The notes under the pieces were generated by a model that saw nothing but the letters and a program-made list of their open reading frames with translations, was not told where the DNA came from and did no database searches. From assembly GCF_004210305.1 (NCBI RefSeq), contig NZ_SCFB01000007.1, forward strand, positions 1 through 64,000: 64,000 nucleotides of DNA, read 5' to 3'. Position numbers and translations under genes: made by a program. The DNA is from Candidatus Finniella inopinata (lineage in GTDB: Bacteria > Pseudomonadota > Alphaproteobacteria > Paracaedibacterales > CAIULA01). The number at the start of each line of letters is the position of its first letter. Position 1 is the first letter of the stretch. Below, piece after piece: positions 56,455 through 64,000 of the stretch.

Positions 56455-57732
56455 ATGATGGAAAGGATTTTTAAGTTGAAGCGTACGTGTAAATTGGCCC
56501 TATTATTGGGCTTCGTCAGTGTTGTTAGTATTCAAAGTCATTCAGTACAAGGGGCAGCTGCCGCTGACTCTCAAACCTCAGACCTTGAAGAACAAAAAAA
56601 GATCGGTTCAGTAATGCATGCGTTGTTTTCTGATGACAGGTCAGACTCACCTTTATGGCTTATGCGTCGCCGTAAAAAGGTTATGATTGAGCTTGCGGAC
56701 ACGGTTGCCATATATATGAGAAGAGGTGATGGCAAAGCGCTTCAACAACTTTTTTACAAACCTGACCTTAACGCATGGACAAATCTTTACCAACAGGTTG
56801 CACCTGCCAAAGAATTTTCAGTCTTTGGATTAGTCAAATTATTACGCAAAAGCAAAGACCGTATTTTGCATAGTTATAAATATGATGAGGGTCCAGTTGA
56901 TGGAGACGCTTATCTCTATTTCCCCCTTTTATTAAACCATGCGATACAACAAATTTCTCAAGGTTGCTTGGGGAGGTTTGAAAAACCTGAGCAAACTTTC
57001 GTTGTTAAACAAGGTGATTATAAAAACCTTCTATTGGAAATTAATACCGACGTCGCAGAATACAATGCATATGCAGAATGGATTTTAAATCCTTCCTCGT
57101 ATCCGGCGGCAGGCACAGAACCTGCTGGAATATATGGATTTGGAACTGCTGAATTATCGTATGCACAAATCTACTATATCTTCAAAGATCTGGCAAATGA
57201 TGACAGTGTTTCATCAGAGGATAAGTATACAAGTCTGCGCAAGGCCTTTTTGAGTCCAAAAACCAGTGCAGCGAACATTAGTAGGGTCACCATACAAGTC
57301 GTTCGTGACTTCTTTTTGGATGATCACTACGAAAGAGTTATTGAATGGGTTAAGAATATTTCCACTAACTTTGGATATCCCTTTGGTGCTGATGGAAAAA
57401 AACTTTCTTTTGACCATGAACAAGAAAGCGTACTGCTGTATATGTACGCGCAGGCCTTATCTGGAGAAAACCCTGAGGTTGTATTGCCAGCGTGGATGAC
57501 ATTATTTCAGACAACATCTGTGCTTTCCTCAAAAGCAATTTTGTCAAAGTTGGTAGAGGCTTGTGATCTCATAAAAAGCGTACCGGGTGGTGCTGCTTAC
57601 GTTGCTGATTTTCTGTCAAGGAATCGGGTTGATTGGACACAGGCGAATGCAGAAACACAAGCAAAACTTAGGGCACTGTTAACCGCTGCCCCTTTAGTTG
57701 AGAGAGATGGAAAGGCTGGGGAGGCTGCATAA
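56455..57732 (+). CDS. Secreted protein, cassette paralogue B
   Basis: 425 aa from the ATG at 56455; the in-frame GTG at 56449 lies too close to the AAAGGA ribosome binding site. A signal peptide (CKLALLLGFVSVVSIQSHSV) is followed by a helical mature protein. It is homologous to paralogue A along its length but about 100 residues shorter; shared motifs are listed there. Its flanks are almost the same as A's while the protein is strongly diverged. Family unknown. Confidence 0.65.
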   Translation: MMERIFKLKRTCKLALLLGFVSVVSIQSHSVQGAAAADSQTSDLEEQKKIGSVMHALFSDDRSDSPLWLMRRRKKVMIELADTVAIYMRRGDGKALQQLFYKPDLNAWTNLYQQVAPAKEFSVFGLVKLLRKSKDRILHSYKYDEGPVDGDAYLYFPLLLNHAIQQISQGCLGRFEKPEQTFVVKQGDYKNLLLEINTDVAEYNAYAEWILNPSSYPAAGTEPAGIYGFGTAELSYAQIYYIFKDLANDDSVSSEDKYTSLRKAFLSPKTSAANISRVTIQVVRDFFLDDHYERVIEWVKNISTNFGYPFGADGKKLSFDHEQESVLLYMYAQALSGENPEVVLPAWMTLFQTTSVLSSKAILSKLVEACDLIKSVPGGAAYVADFLSRNRVDWTQANAETQAKLRALLTAAPLVERDGKAGEAA

Positions 57733-57745
57733 CTTAGAACGAATG

Positions 57746-57761
57746 GGGGCTATCCAGCCCC
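57746..57761 (+). terminator. Terminator-like hairpin after paralogue B
   Basis: GGGGCT-ATCC-AGCCCC followed by GTTTAAAAT, the counterpart of 56074-56089. Confidence 0.5.
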
Positions 57762-57800
57762 GTTTAAAATCAAGTGAGGAATCGACAGCTTTTCATAATT

Positions 57801-57848
57801 TTGGCGTTCATCGCCGGCCTTTTGATTATTATGTTTAAGGTTTTGTAA
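57801..57848 (+). pseudogene. Relic 2 of the permease 3' end
   Basis: Reads LAFIAGLLIIMFKVL and a stop. Third copy of the permease C-terminus in the window, just upstream of the next accessory gene. Confidence 0.7.
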
Positions 57849-57852
57849 AATA

Positions 57853-58347
57853 ATGTTCAATGTTCTTTCCTCAGTTAGTCAATTGTTTTTTTTAACGTTA
57901 CTTTCGTTCTTTGTTCTTTTTACGATTAGGTCTTTGTTTGTTAGGGGGAAAATTTTTGTCTGCTGCTATCACGTAATTTTATTTTTGGTATTGTTTGTTG
58001 CGTCTGTGGGTGGAGGTGGTGTTCAAAATGCTGGCTACCACAGATTAGAACAATTTATTTTGCTGGAGAAAAATCACCAACTGGAACTTGCCAAAAAAAA
58101 TCCAGAAAATTATGATTCAATGCTGCAAATTGATTTGCAACAATTCAAAGATTCTAATGAGTTTAAAGATTATTTAAAAGGATATGATGCTTCTGTCGAT
58201 AAAGCGGAGGCCGTAACGATAGGCTGGCTGTTTGTTTTTCTGGCTGAGATTTCTATGCTCTGTGCACAGTTAATGAGTCGTGCTTACAGTGTTATGAGAA
58301 GGAATATTAGCAGTTTGCCTTTATGGTTTCCGACGAACATTATGTAG
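57853..58347 (+). CDS. Membrane protein of unknown function
   Basis: 164 aa with three predicted membrane helices: about residues 10-28 (LFFLTLLSFFVLFTIRSLF), 35-54 (FVCCYHVILFLVLFVASVGG) and 123-142 (IGWLFVFLAEISMLCAQLMS). A polar loop lies between helices 2 and 3. It begins 4 bp after permease relic 2 and has no clear ribosome binding site. The sequence is more AT-rich than the permease, which fits foreign origin. No family recognised. Confidence 0.55.
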   Translation: MFNVLSSVSQLFFLTLLSFFVLFTIRSLFVRGKIFVCCYHVILFLVLFVASVGGGGVQNAGYHRLEQFILLEKNHQLELAKKNPENYDSMLQIDLQQFKDSNEFKDYLKGYDASVDKAEAVTIGWLFVFLAEISMLCAQLMSRAYSVMRRNISSLPLWFPTNIM

Positions 58348-58496
58348 AATTAGAAAACGCATTTTGGGGAACGTTAACCGACCAAGAGAGTTTCTTCAAA
58401 TTCTCATAATTTTACCTAAATCGCAACTTAAGTAGTAGGTGCAATAGTTTTTTGTTTTATATTAATTGACTTTGAATAATTTTTGATTATATAGAA

Positions 58497-59116
58497 ATGA
58501 TATCGACAGTTATTCATAGAAAGAAATTAAAAATGTTTCAGTCAATTATGTTAAGAGTGGCCCCCTTTTTTATCTGTTGTGCGCCGACGTTCACGGTTCG
58601 GCAGATTCGGAAATATTCTCAACTTCTATTCCTACAAATGGGGCTTGTACTCTCTATAATACCCGATTTCCTGTTGATTCTGAGTTGAGGAAAGCTTTAG
58701 AAGGGTTTTATGGTAAAGAGCCGGTTGCGATGACGTATGAAGACTATTTGAATAAAACAAAGTCCTATTATGTTGATAGTTTTCCTAAGCTTGGGTCCGA
58801 ATTTGATGTCCTCAAAACTCCCGTGGCTTGTTTTGGCCTGGTAAGGGAGGTTCAATCGTCTCTCTCTTATAATACTGTTGTTCCTTCTCTGTTGGGTACA
58901 CGTTGGGACCGTTACAGACAACCGAGTACGATTTATAATTGGGTAAGGTATATCTTTTCTCAGCCAAAGGTCATAGGCATAGCCATCCCTTCTTTGCGGG
59001 GTGGGACCTGGGCCCATTACAAGGAAATAGGCTTGACTGATCGTTTTGAGAATATAGAAAAGGGAAGAAATCTTAGCGATAATATGCGGTGCACCCTTTG
59101 GACTGGACATAATTGA
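58497..59116 (+). pseudogene. Secreted protein gene, frameshifted in its signal peptide and cut by an IS
   Basis: A frame from the ATG at 58497 begins like a signal peptide (MFQSIMLRVAPFFICCA) but then turns to nonsense. One extra base in the C5T6 run at 58561-58571 would join it to the long frame that follows (VAPLFYLLCADVHGSADSEI, then FSTSIPTNGACTLYN). That frame continues to 59116, where it stops inside the end of the IS3-family element. The product is thus split at its leader and truncated at the 3' end. No known domain recognised (includes PSLLGTRWDRYRQPSTIYNW). Confidence 0.6.
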
Positions 59117-59407
59117 GGACTATTTAAGAGAGTTTCCGTCCCTGAGTTTTGATGATTGTTACCACGGGCATTTTTCTCCGTCCAGTACTTTTTTTCTTTT
59201 TTGACTCCCCTAATTTTCCCCTTCACTTTTCCAACAAATTCCCTTTATCAATCCACGGGACGATGCTATTTTTCTCCCACGGAACAGGCTGGAAAGCCGA
59301 TGGCCGTGCATGGTTAAGGGAAGGGTTGCTTCGGTGACCCCCTTCCTTCAAGCTCACCTTTAAGCATGCTTTAAATATTCCGGGGTGGGGGGCAGACCCC
59401 CGCCATA

Positions 59408-60259
59408 TTAGGCAGCCTCTTTGATCTCCCCCACCAGATATAAATCAGCCGGACGTTTGTTCTTGATCCCCTGATGGCGGCGTTTCGTATTGTAAAAGAT
59501 CAAATAGTGCTCCAAGCCCTTTTCGAGCTCCCACATGGTTTGATGGCAGTAAAGATGGATATGTTCATACTTAATGGACCACCACAACCGTTCAATCCGA
59601 ATGTTATCAATGCAGCGCCCCACGCCATCATGACTCACCTTGATCCCATGGGCTTCTGCCGCTAGGATCCAAGCTTCCCCTGTGAATTGGCTGCCTTGAT
59701 CCGAGTTCACAATCTCCGGCGATCCGTGACGTTTTATGGCCTCCTCTAAAACTTCAATCCCATGACTTGCTTCCATTGTGTTGGCCAACTTCCAGCCCAC
59801 AACAAATCGTGTGTGCCAATCGATCAAGGCAAATAAATAGACCATGCCGCCGGGGAGCTTGATGTAGGTGATATCCGTGGCCCAGACTTGGTTTTTGTGA
59901 TCAATCACAAGCTCCTTCAAAAGATACGGTCTGACAGCATTTTCACGATTTGCGATGGAGGTGTTTGTCCGGGGTTTGGGTAATATGGACCGCAATCCCA
60001 TAAGTTTCATCAATCGCAGGGCGCACTTGTGGTTGATGCGTATTCCCCGATCCAAAAGCCAGCCGGTGATTCTCCTATAGCCAAAAAAGGGGTGTTCCCT
60101 CCATATGTCCATGATTTCGTTCATAATCTCAGTGTAAGATTCATCTTCCTTTTCGGCATAGTAATAGCTTGAACGGTGAAGCCCTAGAAGGTCGCATTGT
60201 CTTTGAATTGTCAGGCCTTGGTCCGGGGAAATAATGGAGCGCTTCTCTCTAACGCTCAT
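59408..60259 (-). CDS. IS3-family transposase OrfB
   Basis: 283-aa integrase-core protein. The DDE triad is D129 (VWATDITYI), D187 (NSDQGSQF) and E223 (NIRIERLWWSIKYEHIH), with 35 residues between the last two as usual. The start overlaps the orfA stop as ATGA. Classic IS3 elements make an OrfAB fusion by a -1 shift in this region. Confidence 0.93.
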   Translation of the reverse strand: MSVREKRSIISPDQGLTIQRQCDLLGLHRSSYYYAEKEDESYTEIMNEIMDIWREHPFFGYRRITGWLLDRGIRINHKCALRLMKLMGLRSILPKPRTNTSIANRENAVRPYLLKELVIDHKNQVWATDITYIKLPGGMVYLFALIDWHTRFVVGWKLANTMEASHGIEVLEEAIKRHGSPEIVNSDQGSQFTGEAWILAAEAHGIKVSHDGVGRCIDNIRIERLWWSIKYEHIHLYCHQTMWELEKGLEHYLIFYNTKRRHQGIKNKRPADLYLVGEIKEAA

Positions 60260-60534
60260 TTCCCCAACGCTTTTTTTAGAAAATCTAAGTCCATGGTGAG
60301 CTGGCCAATCTTGCGTTGAAGATCGTCAACTGTGGGGCCATTTTCTTTAGGTTTTTTGCGACGGCTGAAAATCTCAGGCCCACCATCCAAAAGCTCATTC
60401 TTCCACCTCTGGAGAACGCTTTGATGAACGCCATATTTTTGTGAAAGTTCTGATACGGGGCTCTTGCCACTGATCATCGCAATCGCTGCTTCTAATTTCG
60501 TTTTGCCGCTGTGTTGTTGGCGGATCTTTCCCAT
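60256..60534 (-). CDS. IS3-family transposase OrfA
   Basis: 92 aa. An N-terminal helix-turn-helix (KLEAAIAMISGKSPVSELSQ, KYGVHQSVLQRWKNEL) binds the IS ends. It is followed by a leucine-zipper-like helix (DDLQRKIGQLTMDLDFLKKA). Confidence 0.92.
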   Translation of the reverse strand: MGKIRQQHSGKTKLEAAIAMISGKSPVSELSQKYGVHQSVLQRWKNELLDGGPEIFSRRKKPKENGPTVDDLQRKIGQLTMDLDFLKKALGK

Positions 60535-60606
60535 TTTTTATTTCCTTCAGTTGCTGTCTTTTATACAACACTCAGGAGCTAAAAAACTCTCTTAACTTTG
60601 TGTCCA

Positions 60607-60909
60607 GTTTTTGGGGTGCAGGGCAATACATGGTGCCTTCCTGTCAAAGTTTCTGCTGCCGCACATCACTTAGTCGCCTTAAATAAAGATGAAAAAGTGA
60701 AGGCTGCTTTTAATAAAACTGTTCTAGCTCACCTTGAAATGACTCTGGCTCAAAGAAAGTTAAAGGCATTTGACGAATCAGATGATGAAAAAACTTTGGA
60801 GGTAGAACTTACAAAAGAAACATTAGCCGCAGGAACATTTGTTCCCGTTATTATATATTCTGCCTTAGAAGACTCAGCATTTCGTCATAAAGCTCCTTAC
60901 GCAAATTAG
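60607..60909 (+). pseudogene. Coding fragment abutting the IS3 element
   Basis: An open frame from the IS end (VFGVQGNTWCLPVKVSAAAH, then LVALNKDEKVKAAFNKTVLA) to a stop at 60907-60909. It has no start of its own. It may be the continuation of the gene at 58497-59116 after IS insertion or of another truncated gene. No family recognised. Confidence 0.4.
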
Positions 60910-61071
60910 ATGCTAAGACTCGGCGATATTGAAAAATTACGAGCCTTACCGGCGGGGAGATTGCGGCGAATACCGTATTATCTATGGAGTGGATGAATCG
61001 AGGAAGCTCGTCTACGTGGTTATTGTGGGAAAAAGAAATGGCGGAGAAGTGTGTACTACTTTCAAATGATT
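60910..61071 (+). pseudogene. RelE/ParE-type toxin relic, frameshifted
   Basis: Reads LRLGDIEKLRALPAG, then after removal of one G in the run near 60957 continues GDCGEYRIIYGVDESRKLVY, VVIVGKRNGGEV and stops at 61071. This is the C-terminal half of a RelE/ParE toxin, including the conserved YRIIY strand and GKR segment. The N-terminal half is missing or replaced, and no antitoxin gene is visible beside it. Confidence 0.65.
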
Positions 61072-61404
61072 AGGCGGGATTTTGCGTTAATTTGTCGATT
61101 GGTTGCATCAAAATGCCAGATGAAACCCACCAAAATCATAATACTACCCTTTTATATAAAATTTTATTAAACTAAAAATAAAAGTGCGTGGCAATGTACA
61201 CGTTTTGGATCATTCCGGGAGTTTCTTGTCATTCCCGCGCAGGCGGGAATCCAGACAATACAACTGGACCCCCGCCCGCGCGGGGGTGACAGGTTTTTAT
61301 GGGGTAAATGCAGAGACGATAGGGACACCACCCTTCCGGAAAATGATTCGAAATGGGTATAGGCCCCTCAAAACCTTAAAAGGGTAAGGCATCAATCGAC
61401 AAGC
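61072..61404. other. Intergenic region with REP-like repeat
   Basis: A 333-bp leader before tssM. It holds the palindromic repeat at 61227-61291 and no supportable ORF. Confidence 0.5.
61227..61291. repeat. Dispersed palindromic repeat (REP-like)
   Basis: TGTCATTCCCGCGCAGGCGG ... ACTGGACCCCCGCC ... CGGGGGTGACA, the best-preserved copy of the family seen at 6729-6793. Confidence 0.65.
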
Positions 61405-64000
61405 ATGACTGAGATTATCATTCGATTTTTTAGAAACCTGGGTCACAGCCTTGTGCATTCGCTAGAGGGGCTGCCGTGGGTTGTTGTCGTTTTGCTGGTC
61501 CTGGCCCTTATCCTGATTGTTGTCATCGTCATCTTGACCGTTGCTGGCATGCGAAAAGCCGCATCAAAGGCGCCTGGGGCGATGCCTTTTGACCAAGAGG
61601 AAATCCCCAGTGACAAGCTGCCACCCTTTGGCGGTTGGATCAGTGAACTGTTGTCTCGAAGGGGGTTCTTTCGGGTCAGCTCTCTCAGTTTATCCTTTTT
61701 AAAAGCCCTGGAATTTTTAAAAGAAACCCTTGATACCTTTAACTACAAGTATCAGCTGCCCTGGTATTTGCTGATTGGGGCTGAAGGGTCGGGTAAGACA
61801 AGTTTGTTAGAGGGGGCAGAGCTGAACTTGCCTTTCGGTCGCCAAGATTTCGGGGTTCATCATGGCCATCCGGACTGTCAGTGGTGGTTTTTAAACCGGG
61901 GTGTCTTTTTAGATATCCGTGGTACTTTTTTGATGCGGAAAACATCGCTTAGTTCTAACGAGAAAGCCTGGAGGTCTTTGCTTATTTTGTTGGCACGGTA
62001 CCGGTCAGCGCGGCCCCTAAACGGCATAATTTTGACCATTCCTGCCACCGAATTATATGGTCGTCAGCGACTTAGTGTTGACGAAATCAGTGCCCGGGCT
62101 GAATACCTGGCGCAAAAACTGGCGACTGCCCAAAATGGTTTGGGTCTTCGATTGCCCGTTTATATCTTGATTACAAAAACTGATACTGTTCCCGGTTTTC
62201 AAAGTTTTTGTTCGGAGATCCCAACCCGCAATCGGCACAACATGCTGGGTTGGTCGTCGCCATATAACTTGAACACTGCCTATACCCAAGAATGGGTAGA
62301 GGAGGCGTTTTCCACCGTTCAAGAAAACCTTCACCAGTTGCGATTGGAAATTTTTGCTACAAGTGGCAGCGCCGCCGTTCGAGATGGGGTTTTTGTCTTC
62401 CCCAGCGAATTGATGACGATGAAGGATAACCTGTCCATTTATCTGAATCACGTCTTCAAGAGCACGTCCTATCAGCAGTCCATGATCTTACGGGGCATTT
62501 ATTTTTGTGGAGATAGCGGTCTAACGCCCCTTAGAATATTGGATGAGCAGGAAAATCCAGAAAACGATACGCTGGCTGTTGTCAGCACACTTGAAAATCT
62601 TACCTCAGCCCCTGAATCGATTGGCCTCCACCTGATGGCGTCCCCAAACGATTCGGTTAAGCGCAAAATCTTTTTTGTGGAAGACCTTATCACGCAAAAA
62701 GTTTTGCAAGAACCCGGCCTTGCCATCCCCCAGGAAAAAAGAATCTTTACCATCAATCGTATTTTGAACATTGCCAAAATTGCAACGGCCGTTTTTGTGA
62801 CTTTGGGAAGTTATGGGTTATTTAACGCCTATGACAGTTTCGTCAAAAGCCGCGATTACATTATGCCAGTCCTTGGGAAAATGAACAGCTTGCTGCACGA
62901 CTTGCGTAACCTTAGGACCAATAACCCAACCCATTCCAATGAGCTGTTTGATGTGTATGCGCGTGAGCTGATTGAAATGATGGATCAGTTACAGCAAACA
63001 AATTTCTTTTCGATTTTCGTGCCGGCCTCTTGGTTCAGCCCGCTGCATACTGACCTGCACGAGACGTTAAAAGTGTCTTACCAGCAAGTCATCATACGAA
63101 CCATTTACATTGATCTTTTGTTAAAGGCCCGTGACCTTTTGCACCTGCGCCCTGCCCCCCAGGATCAGTCTTTATCCCTGACCCAATTGCTAACCCCCCT
63201 TTCCAGTGCGGAATACCTTTTGGTGCAAAAATATGTGGATGGTTTGGTAACCCTGCAAGATAAAATCAATAAATTTAATAAACTAAAAAATGCAGCCAGT
63301 TTCAGTGATCTGAATGATTTGGTGACGTACACTTTTGGCGGCCAGTTGCCCAAACAGTTTGCTGAGCAGTATCACCGGTTCCAAGGACTGCTGAACAACA
63401 CCATTTTTCCACCTATTGATTTAAAACCCTATCAAGCGCTGGCCCGCGAGACGTTAACGATTTTGTACCAGAACTTTTTGAATGTGTTGTTTACATCGAC
63501 AACCCCCAACACATTGCCCAGTCGTTTGAATGAAATTTTAAGGCAGCTGAATCAACAAGATACGCAGGTTCTGCCAGATATCAAAACTTTGCGGCGATTT
63601 AGTTTAGAGCTGGCCCAAGGCATGCCGACTTTCGGTGAAGCAGGGAAAACATGGCTTGATAAGGAATTCTTCAATCCGACGGCGGATTTTGATATTTTCT
63701 TGGATAAAATTGACGGGCTTAGCTTGTTTGGCAAAGAGTTTACGCAATCGCTGGTAGACCAAACGGCCGTTGGTTTTAATAATTTACAGCAATTCTTGCG
63801 GCCCTTTAACCAATTGTTGTCCGATCAGCCGCTGTCTCCGGTGATGAGTGCAGCTTTGGGGCCGAACTATTTCCCCTCGCAAGGTTTAATGGCCCTGTCA
63901 AAAAGTTTGATCAGACTATTTTCTGAACCTTATATGGTTGTGCCCACAGGTCGTTCGTTTACAACGATCATCCCACCAGGGAAAATTATTTATTGGGATA
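61405..64000 (+). CDS. tssM: Type VI secretion system membrane protein TssM/IcmF (partial)
   Basis: An uninterrupted frame from the ATG at 61405 runs off the window end (865 complete codons); the full protein is probably about 1100-1200 aa. TssM is the large inner-membrane component that, with TssJ and TssL, anchors the type VI machine. Near the N-terminus, hydrophobic segments (WVVVVLLVLALILIVVIVIL, about residues 24-48) precede the cytoplasmic NTPase-like domain. Walker A GAEGSGKT is at residues 125-132 and DIRGTF follows where Walker B is expected. ITKTDT at about residue 254 resembles a guanine-type motif. Another membrane helix is near residue 455. The long IcmF-related periplasmic part follows. 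More T6SS genes are expected beyond 64000. Confidence 0.92.
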   Translation, partial: MTEIIIRFFRNLGHSLVHSLEGLPWVVVVLLVLALILIVVIVILTVAGMRKAASKAPGAMPFDQEEIPSDKLPPFGGWISELLSRRGFFRVSSLSLSFLKALEFLKETLDTFNYKYQLPWYLLIGAEGSGKTSLLEGAELNLPFGRQDFGVHHGHPDCQWWFLNRGVFLDIRGTFLMRKTSLSSNEKAWRSLLILLARYRSARPLNGIILTIPATELYGRQRLSVDEISARAEYLAQKLATAQNGLGLRLPVYILITKTDTVPGFQSFCSEIPTRNRHNMLGWSSPYNLNTAYTQEWVEEAFSTVQENLHQLRLEIFATSGSAAVRDGVFVFPSELMTMKDNLSIYLNHVFKSTSYQQSMILRGIYFCGDSGLTPLRILDEQENPENDTLAVVSTLENLTSAPESIGLHLMASPNDSVKRKIFFVEDLITQKVLQEPGLAIPQEKRIFTINRILNIAKIATAVFVTLGSYGLFNAYDSFVKSRDYIMPVLGKMNSLLHDLRNLRTNNPTHSNELFDVYARELIEMMDQLQQTNFFSIFVPASWFSPLHTDLHETLKVSYQQVIIRTIYIDLLLKARDLLHLRPAPQDQSLSLTQLLTPLSSAEYLLVQKYVDGLVTLQDKINKFNKLKNAASFSDLNDLVTYTFGGQLPKQFAEQYHRFQGLLNNTIFPPIDLKPYQALARETLTILYQNFLNVLFTSTTPNTLPSRLNEILRQLNQQDTQVLPDIKTLRRFSLELAQGMPTFGEAGKTWLDKEFFNPTADFDIFLDKIDGLSLFGKEFTQSLVDQTAVGFNNLQQFLRPFNQLLSDQPLSPVMSAALGPNYFPSQGLMALSKSLIRLFSEPYMVVPTGRSFTTIIPPGKIIYWD

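Larger units (their letters stand above)
59104..60606 (-). mobile_element. IS3-family insertion sequence
   Basis: OrfA and OrfB on the minus strand. The ends share inverted TTAAGAGAGTTT followed by a CCTGAGT block (about 59124-59150 and 60570-60595), with outer TGGACA/TGTCCA at 59104 and 60601. The left end carries extra bases between these two blocks. I found no target duplication. Non-coding IS sequence of about 290 bp lies after orfB (59117-59407). Exact ends are uncertain by several bases. Confidence 0.75.

Overview
The window looks like a chromosome segment of an alphaproteobacterium living in a eukaryotic host, most plausibly a Holosporales or Paracaedibacter-like endosymbiont of protists. 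This is inference from content, not a database match. The alphaproteobacterial signs are the gene order lspA, DUF3035-type lipoprotein, two M16 peptidases, and an Rsm22-type methyltransferase. The host-associated signs are a type VI secretion gene (tssM), many one-off secreted proteins, Pmp-like surface proteins, several insertion sequences and many decaying genes.

Layout. 1-2012: pgi and a truncated rsm22. 1995-3451: an ISAs1-family element that truncates genes on both sides. 3453-9044: a CBM20 remnant and two tandem secreted GH13 amylase-like proteins with C-terminal CBM20 domains. 9129-11101: tRNA-Arg and typA. 11131-15188: a phosphotransferase pseudogene split by a complete IS21 element (istA, istB), followed by a relic of the typA 3' end. 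15577-18659: an autotransporter-type protein, a 49-bp inverted-repeat element and a secreted phosphatase-superfamily protein. 18705-20394: a secreted unknown, pgpA and initiator tRNA. 20566-25793: a very large Pmp-like gene broken at a 7-G tract. 26215-32475: secreted unknowns, rpsU, and an 839-aa secreted protein coupled to tsaB and rimI. 32532-35429: rodA and mrdA. 35860-37076: a secreted unknown with a 7-C tract frameshift. 37347-42246: MFS transporter, xerC, Rpn-like nuclease, unknown, cspA. 42521-45599: a second Pmp-like gene, a toxin-antitoxin pair with a wrecked toxin, and secB. 45699-49878: the M16, lipoprotein and lspA operon. 50002-58347: dsbD and an aromatic amino acid permease, each followed by secreted accessory genes and relics of their own 3' ends. 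58497-61071: a frameshifted secreted gene cut by an IS3-family element, and a second toxin relic. 61405-64000: the start of tssM.

The most interesting signal is architectural. At three housekeeping loci (typA, dsbD, permease) an accessory gene sits directly after the gene and is followed by a second, diverged copy of that housekeeping gene's 3' end in the same orientation. At the permease locus this happens twice in tandem. There the flanks of the two accessory genes are nearly identical (about 5 differences in about 147 bases upstream) while their proteins are strongly diverged, which suggests cassette-like exchange. A second theme is homopolymer frameshifts in three secreted or surface protein genes (G7, C7, C5T6). 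Each is restored by one added base, so the choice lies between phase variation and systematic homopolymer under-calling.
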